Origin: Erythrobacter sp.
Lineage (GTDB): Bacteria; Pseudomonadota; Alphaproteobacteria; Sphingomonadales; Sphingomonadaceae
Direction: 5' to 3'
Assembly: GCA_009993635.1 (NCBI GenBank)
Contig: JAACTC010000006.1
Span: forward strand, 372,001 to 436,000
DNA length: 64,000 nucleotides
In this document: positions 37,040 to 45,645 of the stretch, one piece after another
Layout of the letters: each line of letters starts with the position of its first letter
Position numbering within the stretch: the stretch's first letter is position 1
Program-made: the position numbers and the translations under genes
Notes under the pieces: model-generated
Databases searched by the model: none
Seen by the model: only the letters and a program-made list of their open reading frames with translations
Told to the model about the DNA's origin: nothing

Positions 37040-39292
37040 TTATTCGGGCGGCGTTACACCGTGACTGTCGAGGAAACGGAAGATCGTGTTCCACAGATGA
37101 GGGCTGATGTTCTCGCCCGAGACGCGGTGCGTATATCCGGGGTAGAGCATCATTTCGAACGGCACATTGCCTTCCTGCAGTTTCGAAATCAGCTCCGACG
37201 AGTTTTCGAACACCACGTTGTCGTCCGCCATCCCGTGGATCAGCAGCAGCGGGTCCGAGATATTCGTCGCCTCGGGAATTGCGCTGGCCGCGTCATAGGC
37301 TTCGGGCACCTCGTTGGGATCGCCCATGTAGCGTTCGGTGTAGTGGGTGTCGTACAGCTCCCAGCGGGTCACCGGCGCGCCGGAGATGCCCGCGGCATAC
37401 AGGCCCGGATCGGCCTGCAACTGCTTGAGCGTCATGTACCCGCCATAGGACCAGCCGTAGATCGCGATCTTGTCCGGATCGACGAAATCGAGTGACTTGA
37501 GGTACTCCGCGCCCTTCTTCTGGTCGCTCACCTCGACCCCCCCCATCGCGCGATAGATCGGCTGTTCGAAATCGACCCCGCGATTGGCCGAGCCGCGATT
37601 GTCGAGCTGGAACCAGATATAGCCCTTGTCGACGATCGCCTGTGCCAGCGCGCCGGTCCACCCGTGGCTGACCGTCTGCGGGCCGGGGCCGCCATAGTGC
37701 GAGAAGAACACCGGATACCGCTTGCCCGGCTCCATTTCGGGCTTGAGCATCATCCAGTGCAGCTCGGTCCCGTCATCCGCCTGCACGGTGCCGAATTCGG
37801 GCGTCACGTGACTATCCAGGTACGGCGCATAGGGGTGATCGGCGTCGAGCGCATTTTCCTCCACCCATGCCAGCCGTTTGCCATCGGTGTTCGCCAGATA
37901 GCTTTGCGGCGGCTGCGTGTCGGACGAACGGCCGATCAGCAGGGTCTGCGCCTTGCCGTCCATCGAGGCGCTGTTGGTGAAGCCCTTCTCCGTCAGCAGA
38001 ACAGGTGCCGCGTCGCTGTCAATGCCGAGCTTGTAGACCTGCTGTTCCAGCACATCGTCGGTCGCGCGGAAATATAGCACGCCCTTGTCTTCATCGACGC
38101 CGATCAGCGCGGTGACCGGTTCCTTCCGGTCGGTCAGCTTGGTCCATGCGCCGTCCGCGAAGCGATAGAGATTGCCGATCCCGTCACGCTCGCTCCACCA
38201 GATCAGCGATCCGTCGCGCATGAAGTGGTAATTGTCCGACAGGTTGATCCAGTAATCGTCGCGCGCGGCCTCTTCGGTGAACCATACGCTGCTTTCGCCG
38301 GTGGCCGGATCGACCTTGAGCATGTCGAGCTGCGTCTGCTCGCGGTTTTCGCGCTGGACGTAGAGCGCGCTGCCATTGGGCGCCCAGTCCACGCGGGCGA
38401 GATAGATGTCGGTCTCGTCGCCGAGGTCCACCTTCACCCGGTTCTGGCCATCGGGGTCCATCACGTAGAGTTCGACAATGGCATTTTCGGTGCCCGCCGC
38501 GGGATAGCGTTGATCGTACACCTTGGTGCCGGTCGCGCCGATGGCTGCGCGGGTGACGACGCCCACGGGGCTTTCATCGGTCCGCTGCACCGCGATGCGG
38601 CTATCGTCCGGATCCCACCAGTAACCGGTGAGGCGCGCCATTTCTTCCTGCGCGACGAATTCCGCCTCGCCCCAGCGGATCAACTCGCCTTCCTTTGGCG
38701 TGATCGGCCGCGCGTCGCCGCCGACCGGGCCGACCCACAGCTGCCGGTCACGCACGAAGGAAACATATTCACCTTCGGGGCTGAGCTGGGGGTTGAGTTC
38801 GCTTTCCTCGGTATCGGTCAGCCGGGTGACGGTGCCATCGAGCTTTGCAAGATAGAGATCGCCATCCAGCGGCACGAGTACGCCGCTGCCGTCCGAATTC
38901 CACTGATAGGTGATGATCCCCTTCAGGTTGCCGACGCGCGCACGTTCGCGCTGCATTTTTTCGTCTTCGGACAGTTCGCGGCCCGAGCCGAGCTTTTCGC
39001 TGTCGACCAGCATGGTCCATTCGCCGGTCTGCCGGTCGAAGCCCCACAGGTCGTAGCGTTCGCGATCATCCTCGCGATTGCGCAGCAGCGTAAGGTAGCG
39101 GCCATCGGGCGAAAGCTGCGCCCCGCGCGGGCTCGCCCCGGCAAGGCTGGGGCTGGCGAAGACACGCTCAAACGTGAGTTCGGGCGCTTGCTGTTGCTGC
39201 ATCGTCATGTCGGCATCCTGCGCGGCGGCGGGAACGGAGAGAGCCAGCGTCGTGGCAAAAGCGGTGGCGCAGAGCAGGTGGCGCAGAACCAT
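37040..39292 (-). CDS. Exported dipeptidyl peptidase IV-like serine peptidase (S9B)
   Basis: A 750-residue prolyl peptidase. The signal peptide ends near PAAAQD (about residue 25). The N-terminal part is a beta-propeller-like region with repeated blocks (PQLSPEGEYVSFVRDRQLWV). The C-terminal hydrolase domain has Ser615 in GWSYGGYM, an Asp in IHGMADDNVVFENS and His in GYTHRVSGEN. It is expected to cleave X-Pro dipeptides from peptide N-termini in the periplasm. GAGG precedes the ATG. Confidence 0.93.
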   Translation of the reverse strand: MVLRHLLCATAFATTLALSVPAAAQDADMTMQQQQAPELTFERVFASPSLAGASPRGAQLSPDGRYLTLLRNREDDRERYDLWGFDRQTGEWTMLVDSEKLGSGRELSEDEKMQRERARVGNLKGIITYQWNSDGSGVLVPLDGDLYLAKLDGTVTRLTDTEESELNPQLSPEGEYVSFVRDRQLWVGPVGGDARPITPKEGELIRWGEAEFVAQEEMARLTGYWWDPDDSRIAVQRTDESPVGVVTRAAIGATGTKVYDQRYPAAGTENAIVELYVMDPDGQNRVKVDLGDETDIYLARVDWAPNGSALYVQRENREQTQLDMLKVDPATGESSVWFTEEAARDDYWINLSDNYHFMRDGSLIWWSERDGIGNLYRFADGAWTKLTDRKEPVTALIGVDEDKGVLYFRATDDVLEQQVYKLGIDSDAAPVLLTEKGFTNSASMDGKAQTLLIGRSSDTQPPQSYLANTDGKRLAWVEENALDADHPYAPYLDSHVTPEFGTVQADDGTELHWMMLKPEMEPGKRYPVFFSHYGGPGPQTVSHGWTGALAQAIVDKGYIWFQLDNRGSANRGVDFEQPIYRAMGGVEVSDQKKGAEYLKSLDFVDPDKIAIYGWSYGGYMTLKQLQADPGLYAAGISGAPVTRWELYDTHYTERYMGDPNEVPEAYDAASAIPEATNISDPLLLIHGMADDNVVFENSSELISKLQEGNVPFEMMLYPGYTHRVSGENISPHLWNTIFRFLDSHGVTPPE

Positions 39293-39315
39293 GGAAACCT
39301 CGCAGTGAAAGGATC

Positions 39316-39352
39316 GAAAAAGAAAAGGCGCCCCGGTTTAGACCGGAGCGCC
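39316..39352 (-). terminator. Rho-independent terminator of the ffh-rplS operon
   Basis: On the minus strand GGCGCTCCGGT (39352-39342) pairs with ACCGGGGCGCC (39337-39327) around a short loop and is followed by a T-rich run (39326-39316). It lies 33 bases after the rplS stop. Confidence 0.9.
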
Positions 39353-39384
39353 CTTTCGTCAAACCCATCGCGAGGCGAAAAGGA

Positions 39385-39771
39385 TCAATCGGCCTTTGCC
39401 GCGTCCTTTGCCGGGCGGTTGTCGCGGCGTTCGGCGATACGCGCGCTCTTACCGGTACGGCCACGCAGATAGTAAAGCTTCGCACGACGCACGACGCCGC
39501 GGCGGACCACGGTCAGGCTGTCGACGATCGGCGAGTAGAGCGGGAAAACACGCTCAACGCCTTCACCGAAGCTCATCTTGCGAACGGTGAAGTTGGAACC
39601 CATGCCGCGGTTCGAACGCGCGATCACCACGCCTTCGAAGTTCTGAATACGCTCGCGCGTACCTTCGACAACCTTCACGCCGACGCGCACGGTGTCGCCG
39701 GGGCGGAAGTCCGGAATATCCTTGCCGAGATTTTCAATCGCTTCGGCTTCGAGCTGCTGAATCAGGTTCAT
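39385..39771 (-). CDS. rplS: 50S ribosomal protein L19
   Basis: A 128-residue protein at the 30S-50S interface. [36 protein letters not shown] and [18 protein letters not shown] are diagnostic. ATG at 39771 overlaps the trmD stop by four bases (ATGA), so it is coupled to trmD; a longer upstream reading was rejected. Confidence 0.97.
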   Translation of the reverse strand: MNLIQQLEAEAIENLGKDIPDFRPGDTVRVGVKVVEGTRERIQNFEGVVIARSNRGMGSNFTVRKMSFGEGVERVFPLYSPIVDSLTVVRRGVVRRAKLYYLRGRTGKSARIAERRDNRPAKDAAKAD

Positions 39772-40628
39772 TGGTCCTGGTCCTTCGTTTCTCGCTGCGC
39801 GCCAGAGGCAGACTGGACCGGAGCATCGGTGTGACGCTCCCACAAATCCGGCCTGCGTAACCGTGTCATCTCTTCGGAGCGTTGCTTGCGCCACGCCGCG
39901 ATCTTCGCATGATCCCCCGATCGCAGCACTTCGGGGATCGTGCGCCCTTCCCATTCCTGAGGTCGGGTGTAGTGCGGGTACTCGAGAAGGCCGTCCTCGA
40001 ACGACTCTTCCGCCCCGCTTGAAGCCGCGCCCATTACTCCCGGAAGCAGGCGAATGCAAGCGTCCAGTATCGCCAGCGCGGCAGGTTCTCCGCCGGACAG
40101 GACCATGTCCGCCAGGCTCACTTCCTCGATGAACGGGCGCGCCTCGAAAAGGCGCTCGTCGAACCCCTCGAACCGGCCGCAAAGGATGGTCACGCCCGGT
40201 CCTTCCGCGATCTCGCGAATGCGCGCCTGCGTGATCGGTTTTCCACGCGGCGTCATCGCGAGGACGGGGATGCGCCTATTCTCCCCCTCCTCTTCAGGGG
40301 AGGGGGTCGGGGGGTGGGGCATGGAATTGCTCGGCTGGTGCTGGTCGGAGAGAAGCCCCCCTCCCAACCCTCCCCCCTGAAGGAGGGAGGGCTTTTGCGT
40401 GACACTATCCAGCGCGGCCGCCAGCACATCGCACTTGAGCACCATGCCCGCCCCGCCCCCGGCAGGTGTATCGTCCACCGTGCGGTGCTTGTCGGTCGCG
40501 AAATCGCGGATCTGAACGGTATCGAGCGACCACGCCCCCTCGCGCAGCGCACGCCCGGCGAGGCTGACGCCCAGCGGACCGGGAAACATCTCGGGATAGA
40601 GGGTGAGTACGGTGGCGGCGAAGGTCAT
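39768..40628 (-). CDS. trmD: tRNA (guanine-37-N1)-methyltransferase with a repeat-derived insert
   Basis: Methylates G37 next to the anticodon to prevent frameshifting. 286 residues against the usual 230-255. Conserved TrmD parts are intact: FPEMFPGPL-type start, [36 protein letters not shown] and the knot segment [14 protein letters not shown], then [12 protein letters not shown]. Residues 77-117 are foreign to the family: a Pro/Gly/Glu-rich peptide ([12 protein letters not shown], later [11 protein letters not shown]) encoded by a palindromic repeat inserted in frame between a helix (VLAAALDSV) and the next strand ([10 protein letters not shown]). It is coupled upstream to an unknown membrane gene. 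Confidence 0.95.
   Translation of the reverse strand: MTFAATVLTLYPEMFPGPLGVSLAGRALREGAWSLDTVQIRDFATDKHRTVDDTPAGGGAGMVLKCDVLAAALDSVTQKPSLLQGGGLGGGLLSDQHQPSNSMPHPPTPSPEEEGENRRIPVLAMTPRGKPITQARIREIAEGPGVTILCGRFEGFDERLFEARPFIEEVSLADMVLSGGEPAALAILDACIRLLPGVMGAASSGAEESFEDGLLEYPHYTRPQEWEGRTIPEVLRSGDHAKIAAWRKQRSEEMTRLRRPDLWERHTDAPVQSASGAQRETKDQDQ
40278..40400. repeat. Palindromic repeat element inserted in trmD
   Basis: About 123 bases, a multiple of three. Each end is a hairpin of C/T-rich and G/A-rich arms around a TTCAG or CTGAAG turn (left arm about 40281-40320, right arm about 40366-40398), and the two ends are roughly inverted copies of each other around a centre of about 45 bases. The right arm matches the left arm of the rimM element closely. 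The structure recalls MITE-like or Rickettsia-type protein-coding palindromic elements. Boundaries are approximate. Confidence 0.75.
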
Positions 40629-40954
40629 TCGAAAGTGCTCGCATCGAATTGCGTCAGCCTATCTAGCCGACGGGTCGCAAAGTGAGAGACCGGCCACCCT
40701 ATGATGAGGGCAGCGCAGCCAATGATCGCTCCATATGCCCACAGTTGAATCCAGAATTCTCGACCCGAAGGAAGGCCTGTGATCACCAGCATCGGAAGGC
40801 CAAGTGCCAGTGGCGCGAGAAAGGCGGCAATCCATACACGATTACAGCGGGAAATACCTGAAAGGGAAAAACGAACGAGAAGGACCGCTCCCAGCGTCGA
40901 TAGCACAAGCGCAACCAACAAAATGGCAAACGCCCCGATAGTTTCACTGATCAT
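40625..40954 (-). CDS. Small three-helix membrane protein inserted in the trmD operon
   Basis: A 109-residue protein with three hydrophobic segments (about 8-27, 37-60 and 68-88) and a charged C-terminal tail. The last helix ends [11 protein letters not shown], resembling GFPVAYFFSRK in the 111-residue protein at 42387-42722, so the two may be paralogs. Its stop overlaps the trmD start (ATGA). The start at 40954 is preferred over a longer Ala-rich extension that overlaps the previous gene. No known family. Confidence 0.65.
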   Translation of the reverse strand: MISETIGAFAILLVALVLSTLGAVLLVRFSLSGISRCNRVWIAAFLAPLALGLPMLVITGLPSGREFWIQLWAYGAIIGCAALIIGWPVSHFATRRLDRLTQFDASTFE

Positions 40955-40973
40955 TGATAGCTTACTCGCAGGC

Positions 40974-41798
40974 TCACCCCCCGCACCCGCCGCAACCACC
41001 GCCGCCGCAGCCCGAGCCGCCGTCGCCGCCGTCTCCCGAGTAGCCTGCATCGCCCCCGCTGCCGTGCCGCATCGCGTGGAGCGGGTCGAACGGCGTGCCC
41101 GCCAGCACGGCGGTTCCGAAGATCGCGACGCCCAGCGCCATCTGGTCGCGGGTCGGTGCGCGTTTCAGGCCCACATGGCTCTGCCGCGCATCCTTCAACG
41201 CCCGGTCGCCTTCGCGCGTGCGCCGGATGCCGGCGAGCAGCCGCCAGGCGATCACCACCAGGCCAAGCGCGATCAGCACGCCCAGGATCGCCACCGGCTC
41301 ATCCAGAGCCGCGCCCGCCCGAAAGCGATAAACCCCCAGCGCAACGATGATCGCCATCGGGACGATCGCAAACAGCCGCGCCGGCAGCGCCTTGTCCGGC
41401 CCGTTCAGCAGGCCCGCAGCGCGCATCACATCGCGATCCTCCCGATAGCCGCCGTCGATCGCCCGCACGAAGCTGTTCCAGCCGAAGCTGTCGCCCAGCG
41501 ACATCAGCCGTGTTTCCGCTCCGCCACCGCTGGTGTTCCGGTCGCGCACGTGGAAGGTCTTGCCTTCGAGCTCCAGTTTGCCCGACGCCAGCAGCCCCGC
41601 CATCACCGCCTCGGCATAGCGCACCTTCCCGCTCGCCAGCGCGGCATACTGCCCGGCGGTCTGCGGCACCCCGGGCTCGCCGGTCGGGCGCAGGAGCATC
41701 GGGACCAGCACCGCCATCGCGAAGCCGAACACGATGAGCGCCGAATAGACGACGAGGAACTGCCCCGCGTCGTATTCCGACAAGCCAAGATCGATCAT
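40974..41798 (-). CDS. TIGR04222-like membrane protein with Gly/Cys-rich tail
   Basis: A 274-residue protein of unknown function. An N-terminal membrane helix (about 12-34) precedes a soluble domain of about 100 residues (GQYAALASGKVRYAEAVMAGLLASGKL), then two more helices (about 150-185) and a basic linker. The C-terminal 30 residues are almost only Gly, Ser, Asp and Cys, ending CGGGGCGGCGG. This layout fits the TIGR04222 domain group, named for its nearby low-complexity tails. ATG at 41798 has GAAGAGG upstream. It follows a GRDP-like gene. Confidence 0.72.
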   Translation of the reverse strand: MIDLGLSEYDAGQFLVVYSALIVFGFAMAVLVPMLLRPTGEPGVPQTAGQYAALASGKVRYAEAVMAGLLASGKLELEGKTFHVRDRNTSGGGAETRLMSLGDSFGWNSFVRAIDGGYREDRDVMRAAGLLNGPDKALPARLFAIVPMAIIVALGVYRFRAGAALDEPVAILGVLIALGLVVIAWRLLAGIRRTREGDRALKDARQSHVGLKRAPTRDQMALGVAIFGTAVLAGTPFDPLHAMRHGSGGDAGYSGDGGDGGSGCGGGGCGGCGG

Positions 41799-41808
41799 GC
41801 GAACCTCT

Positions 41809-42387
41809 TCATCCAATCGCCGTCAGCAGCAGCGCGATCATGGCTAACCCGATCGCGGCGGCGACGCCATAGGCTTGGCCGCGAGCCAGGATCACGACGT
41901 CTGCCGGGTTCACCCGCACGCTGCGCGGATCGATCACGAAGCGACGCCTGGCATCGGGCCAGACATCGAACGGAGCAGGCGCGCCGAAATGCGCTTCGTA
42001 GCTGGCGAGGGTCTGCGCGTATTGATCGTAATAGCGGGTCCGCTCTTGCGACCCCCCCGCCGTCGGCCCGTGGTGTAGCGATTGATGCAGCACCTGCGGG
42101 CAGAACCGATCCCAGTAGTCGCGGCTGTACGTCAGATGCAGATGCCACGCCTGATCGACCGCGTCCGACGGGGTGACCTGATGCCCCGCCGCGCACGCCA
42201 GCCAGCAGAACCGCTTGTATTCGGTCAGCACGCGCGAGGCGTAATCCGCGCTCCAGCGGTTTTCACGCGCAAGCCGCTGGGCGAAGGTGAACGCAGCGTC
42301 GGGCGGGCCGATCTCGTAACCGGCCAGCCGCTGCCACAGGTCGGTTTGGAAGGCTGAGGGCGACAGCGGGCTGCCACCATCACCCAT
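41809..42387 (-). CDS. GRDP-like (glycine-rich domain-containing) protein with C-terminal membrane helix
   Basis: A 192-residue protein. The central part YKRFCWLACAAGHQVTPSD followed by VDQAWHLHLTYSRDYWDRFC resembles the conserved V-D-x-x-W-H core of glycine-rich-domain-containing (PF07173-like) proteins; function unknown. A single hydrophobic helix lies at the C-terminus (about 168-190). ATG at 42387 shares a base with the preceding stop (TGATG). Genes of this type often stand beside TIGR04222 genes, as here (recollection). Confidence 0.7.
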   Translation of the reverse strand: MGDGGSPLSPSAFQTDLWQRLAGYEIGPPDAAFTFAQRLARENRWSADYASRVLTEYKRFCWLACAAGHQVTPSDAVDQAWHLHLTYSRDYWDRFCPQVLHQSLHHGPTAGGSQERTRYYDQYAQTLASYEAHFGAPAPFDVWPDARRRFVIDPRSVRVNPADVVILARGQAYGVAAAIGLAMIALLLTAIG

Positions 42388-42722
42388 CAATCAAAATCCT
42401 TCGCGGCATCCGGCTGAGCGCGGCGCGCCGCACGTTTCCTGGAAAAGAAATATGCCACCGGAAATCCGACGAGCGCCGCCAGCACGAGTGTGCCGACAGA
42501 CAGAACAGCGAGGATTATCGCCACTTCAGGCTCGTAGCCTTGGGTGAACACGATGATGAATGCCGGGAGGGACATGGGCAGGAATGCCGCAAGCAGCGCC
42601 GCCGCGATCGCACGGCTCTTCCACCCGGTCCGGGGCATCGTCACATCGAGGATGAACGCAAAGCCCATCGCCAGCAATGCAACGACGACCAGCAAAACGA
42701 GCAACCCGACAATCCCGAACAT
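42387..42722 (-). CDS. Small three-helix membrane protein following rimM
   Basis: A 111-residue protein with three hydrophobic segments (about 4-27, 36-58 and 66-92) and a basic/acidic tail (SRKRAARRAQ). It begins 6 bases after the rimM stop. Topology and the motif GFPVAYFFSRK match the small protein at 40625-40954. Function unknown. Confidence 0.68.
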   Translation of the reverse strand: MFGIVGLLVLLVVVALLAMGFAFILDVTMPRTGWKSRAIAAALLAAFLPMSLPAFIIVFTQGYEPEVAIILAVLSVGTLVLAALVGFPVAYFFSRKRAARRAQPDAAKDFD

Positions 42723-42728
42723 GATCGC

Positions 42729-43328
42729 TTAGTCTACGAATTCGCGCGCGATCACAAGTCGGGCCTCATCCCACTCCGGTACGGCTGCGGGGATGAGCGG
42801 GACCATGAGGGTTTTGACGCCTTTTTCCGGGGGCGGATCGAGCGCAATCTCCACGATGTCGGTCGCGCCATAATTGGCTACATCGGCTACGTGGCCGATG
42901 GCAGTACCGTCGGTGGTGATGGCGGGCAGCCCGATCAGGTCCGCATGATAGAATTCGCCCTCCTCCAGCGGAGCGAGCGCGTCGCGCGGTACGCTCAGCA
43001 CGGTGCCACGCAGCGCCTCTGCGGCGGTGCGATCGGGTACCTCGGCGAAGCGGGCGATGGCACCGCCCTTGTTGTCGCTGCGCAGCTTGGAAACGGTCAG
43101 CGTGCCGTCGTTGAAGGTCTTGTGCACCTTGAGCGCATCGAACCCGTCGCCCAGCAGTTTGAGGCGGACTTCGCCCGCCACCCCGTGCGCGCCGATAACG
43201 GCTGCTAAAACAATAGCCCTCCCACCTTCAGGGGGAAGGGTTGGGAGGGGGGAAGCAGAGGGCGCCGCGTTCTTGGCAGCGCCCCCGCTGCCCGACCCTC
43301 TCCCCCGCTGGGGAGAGGGAGGGTTCAT
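42729..43328 (-). CDS. rimM: Ribosome maturation factor RimM with repeat-derived N-terminus
   Basis: Binds S19 in the assembling 30S head and aids 16S processing. 199 residues against the usual 165-180. The RimM domain begins only near residue 39 (VLAAVIGAHGVAGEVRLKLLG) and ends with the PRC-barrel part (FYHADLIGLPAITTDG, MVPLIPAAVPEW). The first 38 residues ([13 protein letters not shown], later [12 protein letters not shown]) come from a palindromic element in frame behind the ATG. That ATG shares a base with the rpsP stop (TGATG). A start inside the element boundary (ATT at about 43214) cannot be excluded. Confidence 0.93.
   Translation of the reverse strand: MNPPSPQRGRGSGSGGAAKNAAPSASPLPTLPPEGGRAIVLAAVIGAHGVAGEVRLKLLGDGFDALKVHKTFNDGTLTVSKLRSDNKGGAIARFAEVPDRTAAEALRGTVLSVPRDALAPLEEGEFYHADLIGLPAITTDGTAIGHVADVANYGATDIVEIALDPPPEKGVKTLMVPLIPAAVPEWDEARLVIAREFVD
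43215..43325. repeat. Palindromic repeat element at the 5' end of rimM
   Basis: About 111 bases (37 codons) directly behind the rimM ATG. Its end toward 43215 has CCTCCC, CCTTCAGGGGG and GGGAGGGGGG blocks closely matching one arm of the trmD element. The other end is a hairpin of CTCTCCCC / GGGGAGAG around a GCTG-type loop. A GC-rich hairpin is in the centre. Its reading frame is open, giving a Pro/Gly/Ser-rich peptide. Confidence 0.75.
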
Positions 43329-43813
43329 CAGCCCTCGGCCTTTTCTTCGCCGGCGTCTTCGGCCTTGGCTTCTTCGGCCGGAGCTTCTGCGGCTGCGTCT
43401 TCAGCCGGTGCGTCTTCGGCCTTGGTTTCTTCCTCGGCCGGGGCTTCCTGCGCGGCCTTCAGAGCTTCGGCGGCTTCGGCTTCCTTGGCGGCCTTTTCCT
43501 CGGCGCGTTCCTTGGCTTTTTCGCCCGGCTCGGCCTTGTTGGGGTTGTTACGCGCGGCACGCTCGCGGATGCCGGCGGCATCGAGGAAGCGGGCAACACG
43601 GTCGCTCGGCTGCGCGCCGACGCCCAGCCAGTACTTGGCGCGGTCTTCGTTCAGCGTCACACGCTTCTCGTCGTCCTTGGCGAGCAGCGGGTTGTAGGTG
43701 CCGATCTGCTCGAGATAGCGGCCGTCACGCGGATAGCGCGAGTCAGCGGCGACGATGCGGTAATAGGGGCGCTTCTTGGCGCCGCCACGGGAAAGTCGGA
43801 GTGCAATAGCCAT
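43328..43813 (-). CDS. rpsP: 30S ribosomal protein S16 with long Ala/Glu tail
   Basis: Residues 1-80 are canonical S16 ([18 protein letters not shown], then IGTYNPL and [20 protein letters not shown]). An extension of about 80 residues follows, built of Ala, Glu, Lys and Pro with imperfect repeats such as [16 protein letters not shown]. The total is 161 residues against about 85 in E. coli; long tails occur in other alphaproteobacteria. It follows ffh by 37 bases and overlaps rimM. Confidence 0.96.
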   Translation of the reverse strand: MAIALRLSRGGAKKRPYYRIVAADSRYPRDGRYLEQIGTYNPLLAKDDEKRVTLNEDRAKYWLGVGAQPSDRVARFLDAAGIRERAARNNPNKAEPGEKAKERAEEKAAKEAEAAEALKAAQEAPAEEETKAEDAPAEDAAAEAPAEEAKAEDAGEEKAEG

Positions 43814-43850
43814 TTCGGTTCGTCCTTAGGTTTTCGTCTGTCTGTTTCGG

Positions 43851-45341
43851 TTATTTCTTGGGAAGTAATTTCTGCAGGTCGGGCGGCAGCTTGCTCATGT
43901 CGACATCGCCCATGCCCTGCCCGTCCATGCCGGGGATCTGGCCTGCGCCGCCTTTTCCGCCCATGCCCGGAAGGCCGCCCATTCCGCCGCCCCCGCCAAG
44001 CATGGCGGCAAGGCCCTTCATGCCGCCCATCTTCTTGATCTGCTTCATCGCGCGGGACATTTCCTGGTGCATCTTCAGCACCTTGTTGACGTCCTGCACC
44101 TTGGTGCCGCTGCCCGCCGCCACACGCTTCTTGCGCTTGGCGTTGAGCAGCGCGGGATTGGCGCGCTCCTTCGCGGTCATGGAACCCATGATCGCATCCA
44201 TGTGGACCAGCACCTTGTCGTCCATGCCGCTGGCCTGCATCGCCTGCTTGGCTTTCTTCATGCCGGGCATCATGCCCGCGAGCATGCCGAGCCCGCCCAT
44301 CTTCTGCATCTGGTTCAGCTGCATGCGCAGGTCGTTGAGGTCGAACTGGCCCTTGGCCATCCGCTTGGCGAGTTCTTCGGCCTCTTCGACCTTGATGGTC
44401 TCGGCGGCCTTTTCGACGAGGCTGACGACATCGCCCATGCCCAGGATGCGTTCGGCAACCCGGCGCGGGTGGAAGGCTTCGAGCGCGTCGAGCTTTTCGC
44501 CCACGCCTGCAAACTTGATCGGCTTGCCGGTGACCGCGCGCATGGAAAGCGCCGCACCGCCGCGCGCATCGCCGTCCATCCGCGTCAGGATCACGCCGGT
44601 CAGCGGCACTTCGTCGGAGAAGCTCTGCGCGACGTTGACCGCGTCCTGCCCCGTAAGGCTGTCGACCACCAGCAGCACTTCGGTCGGCGTCGCCACCGAA
44701 GCGACCGCCTTCATCTCGGCCATCAGGGCTTCGTCGACATGCAGGCGACCCGCGGTATCGAGCAGCACCACATCGACATTGCGCAGCTTCGCCGATTCGA
44801 GCGCGCGGCGCGCGATCTCGACCGGCTGCTGGCCCTCGACGATCGGCAGCGTATCGACCTGCGCCTGCTCACCGAGCACCGCCAGCTGTTCCTGCGCGGC
44901 GGGGCGATTGACGTCGAGCGAGGCCATCATGGCCTTCTTGCCATGCTTCTCGCGGATCAGCTTGCCGAGCTTGGCGGTGCTGGTCGTCTTGCCCGAACCC
45001 TGCAGGCCGACCATCATGATGACGACCGGCGGCTTGGCTTCAAGCGTTAGCGGGACGTGGCCGTCCTCACTGTCGGACCCACCGAGCATCGCGACCAGCT
45101 CGTCATTGACGATCTTGACGACCTGCTGGCCGGGCGTGACCGACTTGAGGACGCTTTCGCCGATTGCCTTTTCGGTGACCTTGTCGATGAAATCGCGCGC
45201 AACGGGCAGCGCGACATCGGCTTCGAGCAGAGCGATCCGCACTTCGCGCATCGCATCGCGCACGTCCTGTTCGCGCAGGGCACCACGCCCGCGCAGGCGG
45301 TCGAAGGTATTGCCAAGGCGATCCGACAGTGCGTCGAACAT
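43851..45341 (-). CDS. ffh: Signal recognition particle protein Ffh
   Basis: GTPase that, with 4.5S RNA, targets membrane proteins to the translocon. 496 residues: N domain, G domain with GLQGSGKTTSTAKL, DTAGRLHVDEALM and TRMDGDARGGAAL, and a Met/Gly-rich M domain with repeats like GGMGGLPGMGGKGG. Length is typical of alphaproteobacterial Ffh. It heads the ffh-rpsP-rimM...trmD-rplS operon. Confidence 0.97.
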   Translation of the reverse strand: MFDALSDRLGNTFDRLRGRGALREQDVRDAMREVRIALLEADVALPVARDFIDKVTEKAIGESVLKSVTPGQQVVKIVNDELVAMLGGSDSEDGHVPLTLEAKPPVVIMMVGLQGSGKTTSTAKLGKLIREKHGKKAMMASLDVNRPAAQEQLAVLGEQAQVDTLPIVEGQQPVEIARRALESAKLRNVDVVLLDTAGRLHVDEALMAEMKAVASVATPTEVLLVVDSLTGQDAVNVAQSFSDEVPLTGVILTRMDGDARGGAALSMRAVTGKPIKFAGVGEKLDALEAFHPRRVAERILGMGDVVSLVEKAAETIKVEEAEELAKRMAKGQFDLNDLRMQLNQMQKMGGLGMLAGMMPGMKKAKQAMQASGMDDKVLVHMDAIMGSMTAKERANPALLNAKRKKRVAAGSGTKVQDVNKVLKMHQEMSRAMKQIKKMGGMKGLAAMLGGGGGMGGLPGMGGKGGAGQIPGMDGQGMGDVDMSKLPPDLQKLLPKK

Positions 45342-45471
45342 CAGGTCACTCCAAAGTGCGCTTACCGGGGTAAACGCGAAAAACGCCGGCGGACGAAACC
45401 TCGTCGGCCAGCGTCGGGGCGGTGCCCCTTCTGAAACTCAATCCGGATAGTACCACTATCCTTTAAACCGG

Positions 45472-45547
<76 letters not shown>

Positions 45548-45645
45548 GGCCGGTTTTGGCCCGCCCCTTCACAGGAGCTGACCATTGGGAGGCGGCGTTT
45601 AGAAAGCGCCGCGCCCCATTGCAAGCGGAATATCAGCTGTCCCGC

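Noticed and set aside
39772-40182. Longer L19 reading through the trmD end
   Set aside because: L19 starts at [11 protein letters not shown] with an ATGA overlap; the extension is trmD antisense-frame noise.
40974-41070. Gly/Cys-rich tail as a bacteriocin precursor
   Set aside because: It is the end of a membrane protein, and no maturation or export genes are nearby.
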